A DNA stretch of 64,000 nucleotides from the NCBI RefSeq assembly GCF_020991125.1, contig NZ_CP087715.1:1887501-1951500 (forward strand), written 5' to 3'. This stretch comes from Microbulbifer celer (GTDB taxonomy: Bacteria; Pseudomonadota; Gammaproteobacteria; Pseudomonadales; Cellvibrionaceae). The position numbers and the translations under genes were made by a program. The stretch's first letter is position 1. The number at the start of each line of letters is the position of its first letter. Below, in pieces: positions 1-9,225 of this stretch. The notes under the pieces are model-generated. The model was not told the DNA's origin. It searched no databases and worked only from the letters and a program-made list of their open reading frames with translations.

Positions 1-436
1 CCGGATCGTCCCTGAGTTCCGCCATCGGAATCAGATTAACCGCTGACGATCTCTGGGCTCCTGCCGCAGTGAGCGGGGATTGCCCGGGTATTAACAACCC
101 CCGCCAGGCGGACTGCAGCGCAACCACCCAGCTGTCAGGATTGTCAGCCAGGTTGCACAGTTCCGTGACCTCAGCACTGACTTTGTTGGCGGCCTCGGCG
201 TAACGCCCCAGGTCCCGCGCAGTTTCCGGCTCTACACCCAATTGAAGCTGATGGGACTGCTCCGCGAGAAAAGCCCTGAATGCCCGCCACAACTGCAGTA
301 CGGCCCCCTCTATGAGCGCCTGGCGCTCAAGCATATTGCCTGCGCCCGAGGCTTCCTGCAGTGTTGAGGCAGAAGCCAGCAACAGCTGGCTTTTGCGCAC
401 CGCGGAAGCCACTGTGCCGGTATAGGGGTTACTCAT
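1..436 (-). CDS. DUF6586-like protein, 3' end beyond the window edge
   Basis: The minus-strand frame opens with ATG at 436 and stays open to base 1, giving about 145 residues that begin [20 protein letters not shown]. The ATG shares one base with the topA stop (TGATG), so the two genes are probably translationally coupled. From memory, pseudomonads carry a small conserved protein of unknown role (DUF6586) beside topA, and the length and helical, Ala/Leu-rich character fit that family. No catalytic motif, signal peptide or membrane segment is visible in the part present. The family name is recalled, not searched; the open frame and coupling are seen directly. Confidence 0.65.
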   Translation of the reverse strand, partial: MSNPYTGTVASAVRKSQLLLASASTLQEASGAGNMLERQALIEGAVLQLWRAFRAFLAEQSHQLQLGVEPETARDLGRYAEAANKVSAEVTELCNLADNPDSWVVALQSAWRGLLIPGQSPLTAAGAQRSSAVNLIPMAELRDDP

Positions 437-3216
437 CAGGATTTCCGGGTAGTGGTGCTCTTGTTGGCCGGTGCTTTTTTAGCGGCCGCTTTCTTCTTGG
501 CGGGTGCCTTTTTAGCAGCGGCCTTCTTTTTCGCTGCGGGCGCTTTTTTCGCTGCGGGCTTTTTCTTGGCCGCAGGCGCCTTCTTAGCCGCGGGCGCTTC
601 TACCTGCCACTTGCCATCGCGATAGAACGCTTTCCAGCCCGTGGCTTTACCGTCCTCCTCGGACTGCACGTACTGCTCTTGCGTCTTGCGACTGAAGCGA
701 ACAACGGTGTCCCGACCTTCGTTATCCTCTGCGGGGGCAGAGAAGAGAAAGCTGTATTTCGGGTCGATTTCGTTCTTGTGCGGCAGCAGCTCTTTAATGC
801 GCGGCGCACGAGTCTCGCGGTTTTTCGGGAATTGACTCGCCGCCAGGAACAGCCCGGACGCACCATCGCGAAGAATGTAGGTGTCATCCACTTTCTCGCA
901 AGGCAGCTCCGGCATGGGCACCGGGTCCATTTTGGGCGGCGCAGGCTGGCCGCTCTTAAGCAGCTTGCGCGTGTTTTTACACTCTTCGTTGGTGCAGCCA
1001 AAGTACTTGCCAAAGCGGCCGGACTTCAGCTGCATATCGTGGCCGCACTTGTCGCACTCGATCACCGGACCATCATAGCCCTTGATCTTGAAGGTGCCCT
1101 TCTCTACCTCGAACCCGGTGCAATCCGGGTTGTTACCGCAGATATGCAGCTTGCGCTGCTCATCTACCAGGTAACTGTCCATCGCGGTGCCGCATTTCGG
1201 GCAGCGGTGCTTTTCCCTCAACTGCCGGGTTTCGGCATCTTCGTCTTTGTCCGCATCGATCGCCTCTTCCCCCGACACCAGGTTCATGGTGTTGGTACAA
1301 CGCTCCTTGGGCGGCAGGGCGTAACCAGAGCAGCCGAGGAATACCCCGGTGGAACCGGTTCGGATCTGCATATGCCGACCGCATTTTGCGCACTCGATAT
1401 CGGTATCCGTAGGGGAATTGCGCCGCATGCCGTTGTCGGCATCCTGCGCGACTTCCAATCGCGAGGAAAAGTCAGCGAAAAATTCGTTGAGCAGATCTTT
1501 CCAACCACGGTCGCCTTCCGCAACTTGGTCGAGGGACTCTTCGAGGTTCGCGGTAAAGCCGTAATCCATCAGGTTTTTGAAGCTCTCGCTGAGCCTGTCG
1601 GTGACGATATCGCCCATCTTCTCCGCGTAGAAACGACGATTCTCCAGGCGTACGTACCCGCGGTCCTGAATTGTGGAGATAATCGATGCATAAGTGGAGG
1701 GTCGGCCAATCCCGCGCTTCTCCAATTCTTTTACCAATGCCGCCTCACTGAAACGCGCCGGCGGTTTGGTGAAATGCTGTTTCGGATCCAGCTTTTTCAG
1801 ATTCAGCTTTTCGCCGACCTTGATGTCGGGCAACACCAGGTCTTCATCTTTTTTACCGGGAGGCGGCGCGACTTTAAGGAAGCCGTCGAAGCGGATCACG
1901 CGCCCGCGGGTACGCAGCTCGAAGTCTCCCGCCGAGACAACCACTGAAGTGGACGTGTACTGGGCCGGCGTCATCTGACAGGCCACAAACTGTTGCCAGA
2001 TCAGGGTGTACAGACGCTCGGCATCGCGCTCCATACCGGACAGCGTATTCGGTTTGACCCGTACATCCGAAGGACGAATCGCTTCGTGCGCCTCCTGCGC
2101 GCCCTCTTTGCTGCTGTAGCGGTTGGGATCTTCGGGCAGGTATTTATCGCCGTAGTTCTCACCGATGAACGCTCGCACGGCGCTGACAGCTTCTGCGCTC
2201 AGATTGGTGGAGTCGGTACGCATGTAGGTGATATACCCGGCTTCATACAGCCGCTGGGCCATCATCATGGTTTTCTTGACACTGAAGCCGAGGCGGTTAC
2301 TCGCTGCCTGCTGCAGCGTGGAAGTAATAAACGGCGCGCCGGGCTTTGAACTCGTGGGCTTGTCATCCCGCGAGGTCACTTCAAAGTTGCTGGACTGCAG
2401 TGCCTGGAGCGCGGCCATCGCGTCAGTTTCATTGGTGGGGCGGAAGGCCTCGCCACTGTGCTTCTTGACTTCCAGCCGCAGCGGGTCGGACTTTGCCGTT
2501 TCTGTGTCGGCAAACAATGTCCAGTACTCTTCGGGAATGAAGGCCCGGATTTCCCGCTCGCGCTCCACCACGAGGCGCACGGCTACAGACTGTACCCGTC
2601 CCGCTGACAGGCCGCGCGCTACCTTTTCCCACAGCAATGGGGAAACCATGTAACCCACAATACGGTCTAGAAAACGTCGCGCCTGTTGCGCATTCACTCG
2701 ATTGATATCCAGTGGGCCCGGATCTTTGAAGGCCTCCTGGATCGCAGATTTGGTGATTTCGTTGAACACCACGCGACGGTAACGCTGATCGTCACCGCCA
2801 ATGGCCTCACGCAGGTGCCAGGCAATCGCCTCCCCTTCGCGGTCCAAGTCCGTCGCGAGATAGATGTGGTCAGCATTGGCGGCGAGCTTACGCAGCTCGT
2901 CTACCACTTTTTCTTTGCCCGGCAGAATTTCGTAGTGCGCTTTCCAGTCGTGATCCGGGTCAATCCCCATGCGCTTGATCAACTGCTCGCGGTTTTTCTT
3001 GCGCTTGTAGATGACCTTCTGTTCCGGAGACAGCTTGCGGGTTTCCGCGGCGCGACGGGCGCGCTCCTTTGGATCAACCGGCTTTTTATTGGATCCCGCA
3101 GTCGGTAAATCGCGAATATGACCGACACTGGACTTCACCACGAAGTCCTTTCCGAGGTACTTGTTGATTGTTTTTGCTTTGGCCGGCGATTCGACAATGA
3201 CCAGTGATTTACCCAT
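436..3216 (-). CDS. topA: DNA topoisomerase I with a Lys/Ala-rich C-terminal tail
   Basis: Type IA topoisomerase (926 residues) that relaxes negative supercoils by nicking one strand through a tyrosine. The TOPRIM domain starts at the N terminus with Glu9 in VIVESPAK and the acidic DLDREGE triad (Asp123, Asp125, Glu127). The catalytic tyrosine is Tyr331 in YITYMRTDS, followed by Arg333. The C-terminal part has several four-cysteine zinc-ribbon modules (CAKCGRH, CPKCGTA, CDKCGHD). The last ~50 residues are a basic tail built from AAKKAP/KKKAAAK units, which is unusual for a gammaproteobacterial TopA and resembles histone H1 tails. An insertion rich in Arg/Lys follows residue 45. The start ATG at 3216 is preceded by a good sigma-70 promoter. 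The stop overlaps the next gene by one base. Confidence 0.97.
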   Translation of the reverse strand: MGKSLVIVESPAKAKTINKYLGKDFVVKSSVGHIRDLPTAGSNKKPVDPKERARRAAETRKLSPEQKVIYKRKKNREQLIKRMGIDPDHDWKAHYEILPGKEKVVDELRKLAANADHIYLATDLDREGEAIAWHLREAIGGDDQRYRRVVFNEITKSAIQEAFKDPGPLDINRVNAQQARRFLDRIVGYMVSPLLWEKVARGLSAGRVQSVAVRLVVEREREIRAFIPEEYWTLFADTETAKSDPLRLEVKKHSGEAFRPTNETDAMAALQALQSSNFEVTSRDDKPTSSKPGAPFITSTLQQAASNRLGFSVKKTMMMAQRLYEAGYITYMRTDSTNLSAEAVSAVRAFIGENYGDKYLPEDPNRYSSKEGAQEAHEAIRPSDVRVKPNTLSGMERDAERLYTLIWQQFVACQMTPAQYTSTSVVVSAGDFELRTRGRVIRFDGFLKVAPPPGKKDEDLVLPDIKVGEKLNLKKLDPKQHFTKPPARFSEAALVKELEKRGIGRPSTYASIISTIQDRGYVRLENRRFYAEKMGDIVTDRLSESFKNLMDYGFTANLEESLDQVAEGDRGWKDLLNEFFADFSSRLEVAQDADNGMRRNSPTDTDIECAKCGRHMQIRTGSTGVFLGCSGYALPPKERCTNTMNLVSGEEAIDADKDEDAETRQLREKHRCPKCGTAMDSYLVDEQRKLHICGNNPDCTGFEVEKGTFKIKGYDGPVIECDKCGHDMQLKSGRFGKYFGCTNEECKNTRKLLKSGQPAPPKMDPVPMPELPCEKVDDTYILRDGASGLFLAASQFPKNRETRAPRIKELLPHKNEIDPKYSFLFSAPAEDNEGRDTVVRFSRKTQEQYVQSEEDGKATGWKAFYRDGKWQVEAPAAKKAPAAKKKPAAKKAPAAKKKAAAKKAPAKKKAAAKKAPANKSTTTRKS
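445..600 (-). repeat. Degenerate Lys/Ala/Pro codon repeats in the topA tail
   Basis: The 3' end of topA consists of imperfect in-frame repeats of codons for KKAPAAKKK and KKAAAKKAP. On the plus strand this appears as recurring gcttttttagc/gcggccttctt blocks. Such tracts expand and contract by recombination, so length may differ between strains. Confidence 0.75.
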
Positions 3217-3294
3217 AAGCCTTTGATTTTCAATAAAAAATTTACTGCCAACACTCTACCGGAACCAGCCGGCTTGTACAGCGCGTTGCGCGAA

Positions 3295-3323
3295 TATATA
3301 TGCTCCGCCCCCTCTGCGGTCAA
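3295..3323 (-). promoter_or_regulatory. Sigma-70 promoter for topA
   Basis: Read on the minus strand, TTGACC (3318-3323) is followed by a 17-bp spacer and TATATA (3295-3300), an almost consensus pair. It lies about 80 bp upstream of the topA ATG, leaving a 5' leader of roughly 70 nt. Confidence 0.65.
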
Positions 3324-3425
3324 GCATTAAGCGGCGGTCGAGTCTCGACTATAGCTCCTGTGACCGGTGCGTGGCCCCGGGGTTCAAGCAGAATTCCGGG
3401 GGGCAAACGGCCCCAGAAAAGCAGC

Positions 3426-3443
3426 CCAGATCCCGGGATCTGG
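3426..3443. repeat. 18-bp perfect palindrome upstream of the topA promoter
   Basis: CCAGATCCCGGGATCTGG is a perfect palindrome with no loop, in the 293-bp gene-free stretch between topA and the membrane-anchored unknown. It sits about 100 bp upstream of the predicted -35 of topA. It could be an operator for a dimeric regulator. There is no T-run beside it, so it does not look like a terminator. Apart from this and the promoter, the stretch 3217-3509 shows nothing recognisable. Confidence 0.45.
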
Positions 3444-3509
3444 CAGAACATCGGCAAATCTGGAGGCAAATTACCGAAAGCAAGTCGGCAGCCGCGGTGC
3501 ACCGCACCA

Positions 3510-4049
3510 TCATTTTTTCTCTCCATCTTCGCTGCGTGAATCATTCCGCTGCGGCTCGCGAATGGCTTCTTCTATTATTGGGCGCAATTCCGATAGCGCG
3601 TGCTGAATAGCCTTGAATCCCGGTTCGCCACTGGTTTCTTTCCACTGCACCCCGAGCCCGCCATCACTACACAGCACTGCCGTTGCGTCCGCAGGCAGCT
3701 TCTCCAGCAGATCCCGCAGCGCTGATTCCGCCGCCGGCGGCGCATGGCGGCCATTGCGCCAGTCCCAGACACCGGCGAAGTGCATCTCATGGGACATACG
3801 CTGTAACTCCAGCCCCCAGCCGGTATGCAGTTTGCGCGGATTACGCCAGCCGGCAATGTAGACCGCGGCAGTACCGGTACCCTCGGCAGCCGGGAGCGCC
3901 TGCATTTGCACCTTGAGACCGGCACTGGTCGCATTTTGTCGAAGGCTCGCCAGGCGCCGATCCCGGCTGCTGGGTTTAAGCCACATCACCGGCCCGATCA
4001 CCAGCGCGACGGCGAGTACAATCACAACAAGAGGAAGCCAGCTGGCCAT
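3510..4049 (-). CDS. Conserved membrane-anchored protein of unknown function
   Basis: I choose the ATG at 4049 (MASWLPLVVIVL), which has AGGGA about eight bases upstream; the frame could be extended to 4112, but that adds 21 residues with no start signal of its own. The product has about 179 residues: one hydrophobic segment at residues 4-25, then a soluble part with conserved-looking aromatic patches (YIAGWRNPRKLHTGWGLE, GVWDWRNGRH) and an Asp/Glu-rich tail. This suggests a single-pass inner-membrane protein facing the cytoplasm. It lies upstream of topA on the same strand and diverges from the UspA gene. I do not recognise a function. Confidence 0.75.
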   Translation of the reverse strand: MASWLPLVVIVLAVALVIGPVMWLKPSSRDRRLASLRQNATSAGLKVQMQALPAAEGTGTAAVYIAGWRNPRKLHTGWGLELQRMSHEMHFAGVWDWRNGRHAPPAAESALRDLLEKLPADATAVLCSDGGLGVQWKETSGEPGFKAIQHALSELRPIIEEAIREPQRNDSRSEDGEKK

Positions 4050-4215
4050 GAAAAATTCCCTATCCAGTAATCCGGAAGACAAATACGCGTCAATAAGCCG
4101 CCCATTTTTCATCGCGCCAGGGCGGTTGTGTCAAGTCTGTTTTTTTAAAGTAGACTCAGTAATGGCCAGTGGACACTATTGAATCGGCAACTAATACCGG
4201 AACAGCGAGGGGTTT

Positions 4216-4659
4216 ATGGCAGGTTACAAACACATCCTGGTAGGACTGGATCTTTCCGAGGAATCTTCTCAGGTACTGGACCGTGCAGCGCAACTCGCCA
4301 GTGACAGCGGCGCAAGTATGAGCCTGGCCCACATCATTGAGCCGCTCACATTCGCCTATGGCGGCGATATCCCCATGGACCTCTCAGAGGTACAGGAGCA
4401 ACTGCAGAATCAGGCAAAAGAGCAGTTACGCAAGGCGGCGCAAAACCTGAACATCCCTGCGGAACAGCAGCACGTTCTACTGGGACAGCCGGCCACCGAA
4501 ATCCACCGCCTGGCAGAAGAGTCTGCCTGCGACCTGATTGTCATTGGCAGCCACGGGCGGCACGGCCTCGCACTATTGCTGGGCTCGACGGCCAACGGCG
4601 TTTTGCACGGCGCGGGCTGTGACGTGCTGGCGGTACGGGTACATCACCCGGAAGAGTAA
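4216..4659 (+). CDS. Universal stress protein, UspA family
   Basis: A 147-residue single-domain UspA protein, the usual length. The N terminus (YKHILVGLDLSEES) matches the first beta strand and Asp of the family. The ATP-binding loop GSHGRHG...GST lies at residues 111-125; this arrangement is typical of nucleotide-binding Usp proteins, which act in the cytoplasm in stress survival. The start ATG at 4216 has GAGGGG just upstream. The gene diverges from the membrane-anchored unknown and converges on uup, with a short hairpin between the two stop codons. The exact Usp subtype cannot be told from sequence alone. Confidence 0.9.
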   Translation: MAGYKHILVGLDLSEESSQVLDRAAQLASDSGASMSLAHIIEPLTFAYGGDIPMDLSEVQEQLQNQAKEQLRKAAQNLNIPAEQQHVLLGQPATEIHRLAEESACDLIVIGSHGRHGLALLLGSTANGVLHGAGCDVLAVRVHHPEE

Positions 4660-4683
4660 CCGCCAGCACCACACCCCGGCGGT
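4659..4683. terminator. Hairpin between convergent usp and uup
   Basis: ACCGCC (4659-4664) and GGCGGT (4678-4683) form a 6-bp stem with a 13-base loop between the two convergent stop codons. No clear T-run follows on either strand, so the terminator call is weak. Confidence 0.3.
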
Positions 4684-6566
4684 CACATTTCGTCCAGCTC
4701 TGCCCAGCGCTCGAACGCCGCCTCCAGCTGCTGCTGGAGGTCCGCCAGGTACTGCAGACGGGCTTGCACCACTTCGCTGTCCTGCTGGTAAAAATCTGGC
4801 GCCGCCACTTCCTGCTCCATTTCACCGATGGACTGCTCCAAGGTCTCAATTTTCCCGGGCAGCGCATCCAGTTCCCGCTGCAACTTGTAACTGAGCTTTT
4901 TAGCTTTCTGCGGCGCAGGCTTCTGCTCAGTACCGACGCTGCTTTCGCTGGACGATGAACCTACCGACTTCTCCGGCTTGCGCGCCTGCAGCTGCTCTTC
5001 GGCACTGAGGAATCGCCCGCCTTGGCGCACGAAGTCCTCGTAACCACCGACGTATTCCCGCACGACGCCTTCTCCCTCAAACGCGAGACAGCTATCCACT
5101 ACATTGTCGAGGAACGCCCGATCGTGGCTCACCAGCAGTACTGTGCCCGGGAAGTCCAGCAACAGCTGTTCAAGTAGTTCCAGGGTTTCCACGTCCAGGT
5201 CGTTGGTGGGCTCATCAAGCACCAGAATATTCGCGGGCTGACTGAACAACTTGGCCAACAGTGCGCGATTGCGCTCGCCGCCACTGAGGGCACTGACCTT
5301 GGTGCGGGCTTTGACACCGGTAAACAGGAAATCCGTCAAATACGACATGACGTGCCGGGTACTGCCGCCGATCTCGATACTTTCACGACCCTCGGCAATA
5401 TTATCCAGTACCGTCATATCCGGGTTGAGGGTATCCCGGCGCTGGTCGAAATACGCAACCTGCTGCTTTGTGCCCAATCGCACATTGCCGCTGGTCGGCT
5501 CCAGATCGCCGAGCAGCACCCGGATCAGGGTACTCTTTCCCGCGCCATTCGGGCCGATCAGGCCAACCCGATCTCCGCGCATCAGAGTGAAGTCGAGGTC
5601 ACGAAACAGAGGCTGTTCGCCGGGGAATGCAAAACTGATGTTGGTCAATTCTGCCACCAGCTTGCCAGACTTCTCTCCGGAGTCGAGGGACATACGTGCA
5701 ACGCCCTGCCGCTGGCGTCGCCCGGAACGCTCTTTGCGCAGTGACTTCAGCGCTCGCACTCGCCCCTCATTGCGGGTCCGACGGGCCTTGATACCCTGGC
5801 GAATCCAGGCTTCTTCCTGGGCGAGTTTTTTGTCGAATAACGCGTCGTTGCGCGCCTCTTCCTCCAGGAGCTTTTCTTTTTCCTCCTGGTAGCGATTGAA
5901 CTGGCAGTTGAAGGTTCTGAGAATCCCGCGGTCGAGATCCCATACCGTGGTGGCAAGGCGCTGTGCCAGCGCCCGATCATGGCTGACAAACAACAGAGCG
6001 CCGCGGTAGCTGCTGAGAAAGTTCTCCAGCCACTCCACCGCCGCAATATCCAGGTGGTTGGTGGGCTCATCCAGAATGAGAAGATCCGGCTCAATCACCA
6101 GCGCGCGCGCCAGCGCCGCTCTGCGCTGCCAGCCGCCAGACAGTGAAGCGACCTTGTCATCCGCAGACAGATTCAGTCGATCGAGCACGCTGTCTATGCG
6201 CGCCAATAGCTCCCACCCGTGAGCATTTTCGATTTTCGCCTGCAGGTCCGGGTCCAGGTTTTGCCGGTATTGTGCCAGCCAGACGCCCACGTCCCCCAGC
6301 CCCGCGGCCACGTACTGGTATACCGAGTCGGTACAGTCCTCTGGCAGGGCCTGCTCCAAAGTGGCCAGCACAACACCACTCTGGCGAATGACCTCGCCTT
6401 CGTCCGGATCGCCACCACCGGCGATCAGGCGCAACAGACTGGATTTGCCCTCCCCGTTTCGCCCCACCAGACAAATCCGGTCTCCGCGTTCGATTTTCGC
6501 ACAGATCTGGTCTGCCAGAATCTGCACACCATAGCGTAAAGAAACGCCATCCAACTGAAGCAACAT
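4683..6566 (-). CDS. uup: ABC-F family ATPase Uup
   Basis: A cytoplasmic ABC-F protein (about 627 residues) with two ABC domains and no membrane segments. The first has Walker A GRNGEGKSS, signature LSGGW and Walker B LLILDEPTNHLD; the second has GPNGAGKST, LSGGE and ILVLDEPTNDLD. The linker between them is Arg/Lys-rich. The C terminus (from about residue 560) is a charged coiled coil as in Uup, which binds branched DNA and affects ribosome function and transposon excision. The start is ATG at 6566; a TTG three codons earlier is less likely. No strong ribosome binding site is visible. It is divergent from slt. Confidence 0.93.
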   Translation of the reverse strand: MLLQLDGVSLRYGVQILADQICAKIERGDRICLVGRNGEGKSSLLRLIAGGGDPDEGEVIRQSGVVLATLEQALPEDCTDSVYQYVAAGLGDVGVWLAQYRQNLDPDLQAKIENAHGWELLARIDSVLDRLNLSADDKVASLSGGWQRRAALARALVIEPDLLILDEPTNHLDIAAVEWLENFLSSYRGALLFVSHDRALAQRLATTVWDLDRGILRTFNCQFNRYQEEKEKLLEEEARNDALFDKKLAQEEAWIRQGIKARRTRNEGRVRALKSLRKERSGRRQRQGVARMSLDSGEKSGKLVAELTNISFAFPGEQPLFRDLDFTLMRGDRVGLIGPNGAGKSTLIRVLLGDLEPTSGNVRLGTKQQVAYFDQRRDTLNPDMTVLDNIAEGRESIEIGGSTRHVMSYLTDFLFTGVKARTKVSALSGGERNRALLAKLFSQPANILVLDEPTNDLDVETLELLEQLLLDFPGTVLLVSHDRAFLDNVVDSCLAFEGEGVVREYVGGYEDFVRQGGRFLSAEEQLQARKPEKSVGSSSSESSVGTEQKPAPQKAKKLSYKLQRELDALPGKIETLEQSIGEMEQEVAAPDFYQQDSEVVQARLQYLADLQQQLEAAFERWAELDEM

Positions 6567-6699
6567 AAATAACAACTACAATGGTTTCGGGAACCTCAGA
6601 ACACTTCCGCAATAACTCGCGTGACCTGAAGGTTGCAGCGGCAACACCGCCTGATCGGCCTTCAAGTCGGGCCCAACGGGCTCATAGAGGTTCACCTGG

Positions 6700-8844
6700 G
6701 TGAAAAAAGACATTTTACGCTTTATTCTGCCCGGTACGAATAAGCGAACTCTCAATCGGGTTTACAGTATGTCGATTGGCAGCAAGGGACTCGCCATTTT
6801 CCTCGCCACCACACTGGGGACACTCTCCTGGAACACGGTCTCCCAGGCAGCGCCACTGCTCGCTGACGCCCGTGGGATGGGCACCGGACCCAAGTCGGCG
6901 GCGCGCGCCGTGAAGGCGCAGGAAAGCCAGACAGTCAAGGAAGCAGAAAAAATCGTCGCCCAGCGTGAAAAACTCCAGCAGGCGCGCATGGCCATTGCCA
7001 CCAATGATCGTTCGGAACTGCAAAAGCTGGAGCGCGAACTCAAAGATTATCCACTATTACCCTACATCGAGTACTGGGACATTACCAAAAGGCTCTCTCG
7101 CCTGCCCTTCAACGAAATCGATGGCTTTCTGGATAAGTATCACGGCACTGCGATCGGCGACTGGATGCGGGTGCGCTTGCTCCGCGAACTCGGTAGCCGC
7201 AAGCGCTTCCGCGATTACCTGAAGTATTTCGACCCCGAAACCATTACCCGCACCCAGCTGCGCTGCTACTACGTGGACGCCTTATCTCGCCATGGCGACA
7301 AAAAGGAAGCCTATCCGCTGATTGAGAAGCTGTGGACCGTGGGCGCCTCGCAGCCCAAAGAATGCGACCCGGCATTCGCCCGCTGGATGGCCGACGGCGG
7401 GCTCACACCGGAGATCGCCTGGCGACGGCATTTTCTCTCCGTAAGTGCCGGCAACCTGGATCTCGCCGGATATATCGCGCGCAAGATGAGCAAACCCGCC
7501 GCCAGGCGGGCCGCTTTGATGCGCTCGGTCTATCGAGACCCGGATCAGATACTGGACTATAACCGCTTTGTAAAAAAGGATCCCGAGTACCGGGATATCG
7601 TCGGTATCGGCCTGTACCGGCTCGCCAGTCAGGATCCGGACAAGGCCGCTGCAGCCTGGCAACGCTACAGCGCGAGCTTCCTCTACGACGACGAAGAGCG
7701 GGAGGACTTTCTCCGTCACCTGGCGCTCAGATTTGCCTGGAAGGATGACAAGAAAGGCCTGCAAGCGTTGATGAAACAGAATGAGGGCTTTTTTGACCTG
7801 CGCACATCAGAGTGGCTGATCCGCCAGTCTCTGCGGGAGATGGACTGGGCCCAGGTGGAGTTCTGGATCGACCAGTTGCCGGAAGACGAGCGCAATCTCG
7901 ATCGCTGGCTGTATTGGAAAGCCCGGGCTATTCAAGAGCAGATCGCTGCCAGTGGCAAAAAGGATTCTGCGCGTACCGAGCTCGCCACCCGCCTGCTCCA
8001 GAAAGCGGCCGCCGAGCGCAGTTACTACGGTTTCCTGGCATCAGATACCATTGGCAAAGATTACAGCTTTGTCGATCGGCCGGCGCCGGTCACACCAGAA
8101 CAGGTGAATGAGGTCGCCGCTCGGGCGGACATGCAACGCACCCGGGAGCTGCAGGCCATCGGCGAGTTTTACCACGCACGGCGCGAATGGAACTACGCCA
8201 CCGACAGTATGACACCGCGCGAACTGATGGCCGCGGGCAAAGTTGCCAGCGCGTGGGGTTGGCACCACAAATCTATCCAGTCAATTCTGGCGGCGGATTA
8301 CCTCGACGATCTGGAGCTGCGCTTCCCGCTGGCATTTCCGGATATCGTGGAAGAGATGGCTGACAAGGTGGGTAAAAACAAGGCACTGGATCCCTACCTG
8401 ATTTTTGCCGTAGCGCGCCAGGAGAGCCACTTCAGTCACGATGCCAAATCCGGCGCCGGGGCCATGGGGCTGATGCAACTACTGCCATCAACGGCCCGGG
8501 CCACGGCGCGCAAAGCCGGGGTGCCCTATCGCCGCAGCTGGGACCTGCTGAAACCGAGCACCAATATCAACCTCGGCGCCTTCTATCTGAACTCCCTGCT
8601 GGACCGCTTTGACGACAACCGGTTTCTCGCTGCCGCGGCCTATAACGCCGGTCCTACCCGGGTTTCGCGCTGGCTGAAAGATACCGGTAGCAAGTTGCCC
8701 TTTGACGTGTGGATCGAAACCATCCCGTACAGTGAAACCCGCAAATATGTACAGAACGTGCTGTATTACTCGGTAGTCTACGCCTATCGCACCGGCAATA
8801 AAGCCACACTGCTGCGGGACAACGAAGCCAGGAAAAAACTTTGA
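6700..8844 (+). CDS. slt: Soluble lytic murein transglycosylase
   Basis: A periplasmic Slt70-type enzyme (714 residues) that cleaves peptidoglycan to 1,6-anhydromuropeptides. A long alpha-superhelical part rich in short helix pairs (residues ~70-540) precedes a lysozyme-like SLT domain. The catalytic Glu575 lies in VARQESHF, followed by SGAGAMGLMQLLPSTA and the AAAYNAGP motif. The hydrophobic stretch after residue 30 (GLAIFLATTLGTL) ending in VSQA is a signal peptide. The listed GTG at 6700 has AGAGG nine bases upstream but makes the signal n-region long; ATG at 6769 (MSIGSKG) is the alternative. It diverges from uup. Confidence 0.93.
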   Translation: MKKDILRFILPGTNKRTLNRVYSMSIGSKGLAIFLATTLGTLSWNTVSQAAPLLADARGMGTGPKSAARAVKAQESQTVKEAEKIVAQREKLQQARMAIATNDRSELQKLERELKDYPLLPYIEYWDITKRLSRLPFNEIDGFLDKYHGTAIGDWMRVRLLRELGSRKRFRDYLKYFDPETITRTQLRCYYVDALSRHGDKKEAYPLIEKLWTVGASQPKECDPAFARWMADGGLTPEIAWRRHFLSVSAGNLDLAGYIARKMSKPAARRAALMRSVYRDPDQILDYNRFVKKDPEYRDIVGIGLYRLASQDPDKAAAAWQRYSASFLYDDEEREDFLRHLALRFAWKDDKKGLQALMKQNEGFFDLRTSEWLIRQSLREMDWAQVEFWIDQLPEDERNLDRWLYWKARAIQEQIAASGKKDSARTELATRLLQKAAAERSYYGFLASDTIGKDYSFVDRPAPVTPEQVNEVAARADMQRTRELQAIGEFYHARREWNYATDSMTPRELMAAGKVASAWGWHHKSIQSILAADYLDDLELRFPLAFPDIVEEMADKVGKNKALDPYLIFAVARQESHFSHDAKSGAGAMGLMQLLPSTARATARKAGVPYRRSWDLLKPSTNINLGAFYLNSLLDRFDDNRFLAAAAYNAGPTRVSRWLKDTGSKLPFDVWIETIPYSETRKYVQNVLYYSVVYAYRTGNKATLLRDNEARKKL

Positions 8845-8904
8845 CCGTTTTTGAGGGGGACGTCCCGCCCGATGGGTTCGGGCCGGTGACTGATGTTTTC
8901 AGAA

Positions 8905-8938
8905 GGGCGGTTTGAGAGGGGCGGTTGAGAGGGGCGTT
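8905..8938. repeat. Imperfect tandem repeat, GGGGCGGTTGAGA unit
   Basis: About two and a half copies of a 13-base unit lie in the convergent gap between slt and the glutaredoxin-like gene and run into the stop codon of the latter. A repeat at a 3' end can lengthen or shorten the last codons. Confidence 0.5.
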
Positions 8939-9170
8939 AAAGCCGCTCGCGCAACCAGGCTTCCAGCTCTGAACTGGTAAACGGCCAGCACAACACATCA
9001 CCGGTATTGCCCAGCCCTACCACCGGAATGCTCCACCCAAACAGTGTCGACAGTTGCTCGTCTTCTGCAATGTCCACTGGCTGCAACTGCAGCCCGAATG
9101 TTTCCAACACTGGCCAGATCGCAGGCTTGGCCTTTTCGCACAGACTGCAGCCCAGCGTGGTATAGAACAT
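8937..9170 (-). CDS. Glutaredoxin-like protein (DUF836 type)
   Basis: A 77-residue thioredoxin-fold protein starting MFYTTLGCSLCEKAKP. The CSLC motif is the redox-active CxxC, and the cis-proline region is in WSIPVVG. This matches the small DUF836/glutaredoxin-like family, whose substrate is generally unknown. The start is uncertain: ATG at 9170 fits family N termini but has a distant GGGG, while a TTG at 9224 directly after the stop of the FHA gene has GGGAG nine bases upstream and would add 18 residues. The gene lies downstream of the FHA gene on the same strand and is probably co-transcribed. Confidence 0.8.
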   Translation of the reverse strand: MFYTTLGCSLCEKAKPAIWPVLETFGLQLQPVDIAEDEQLSTLFGWSIPVVGLGNTGDVLCWPFTSSELEAWLRERL

Positions 9171-9225
9171 CAGTGCGCTGGATGTTGCCCCCTCGAGCTT
9201 TCTGGCTTGCTTCTGTGTACTCAAG

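Noticed and set aside
361-1947. 528-codon plus-strand frame opposite topA
   Set aside because: It is the antisense shadow of topA; the protein is rich in Arg/Leu/Phe with no family motif.
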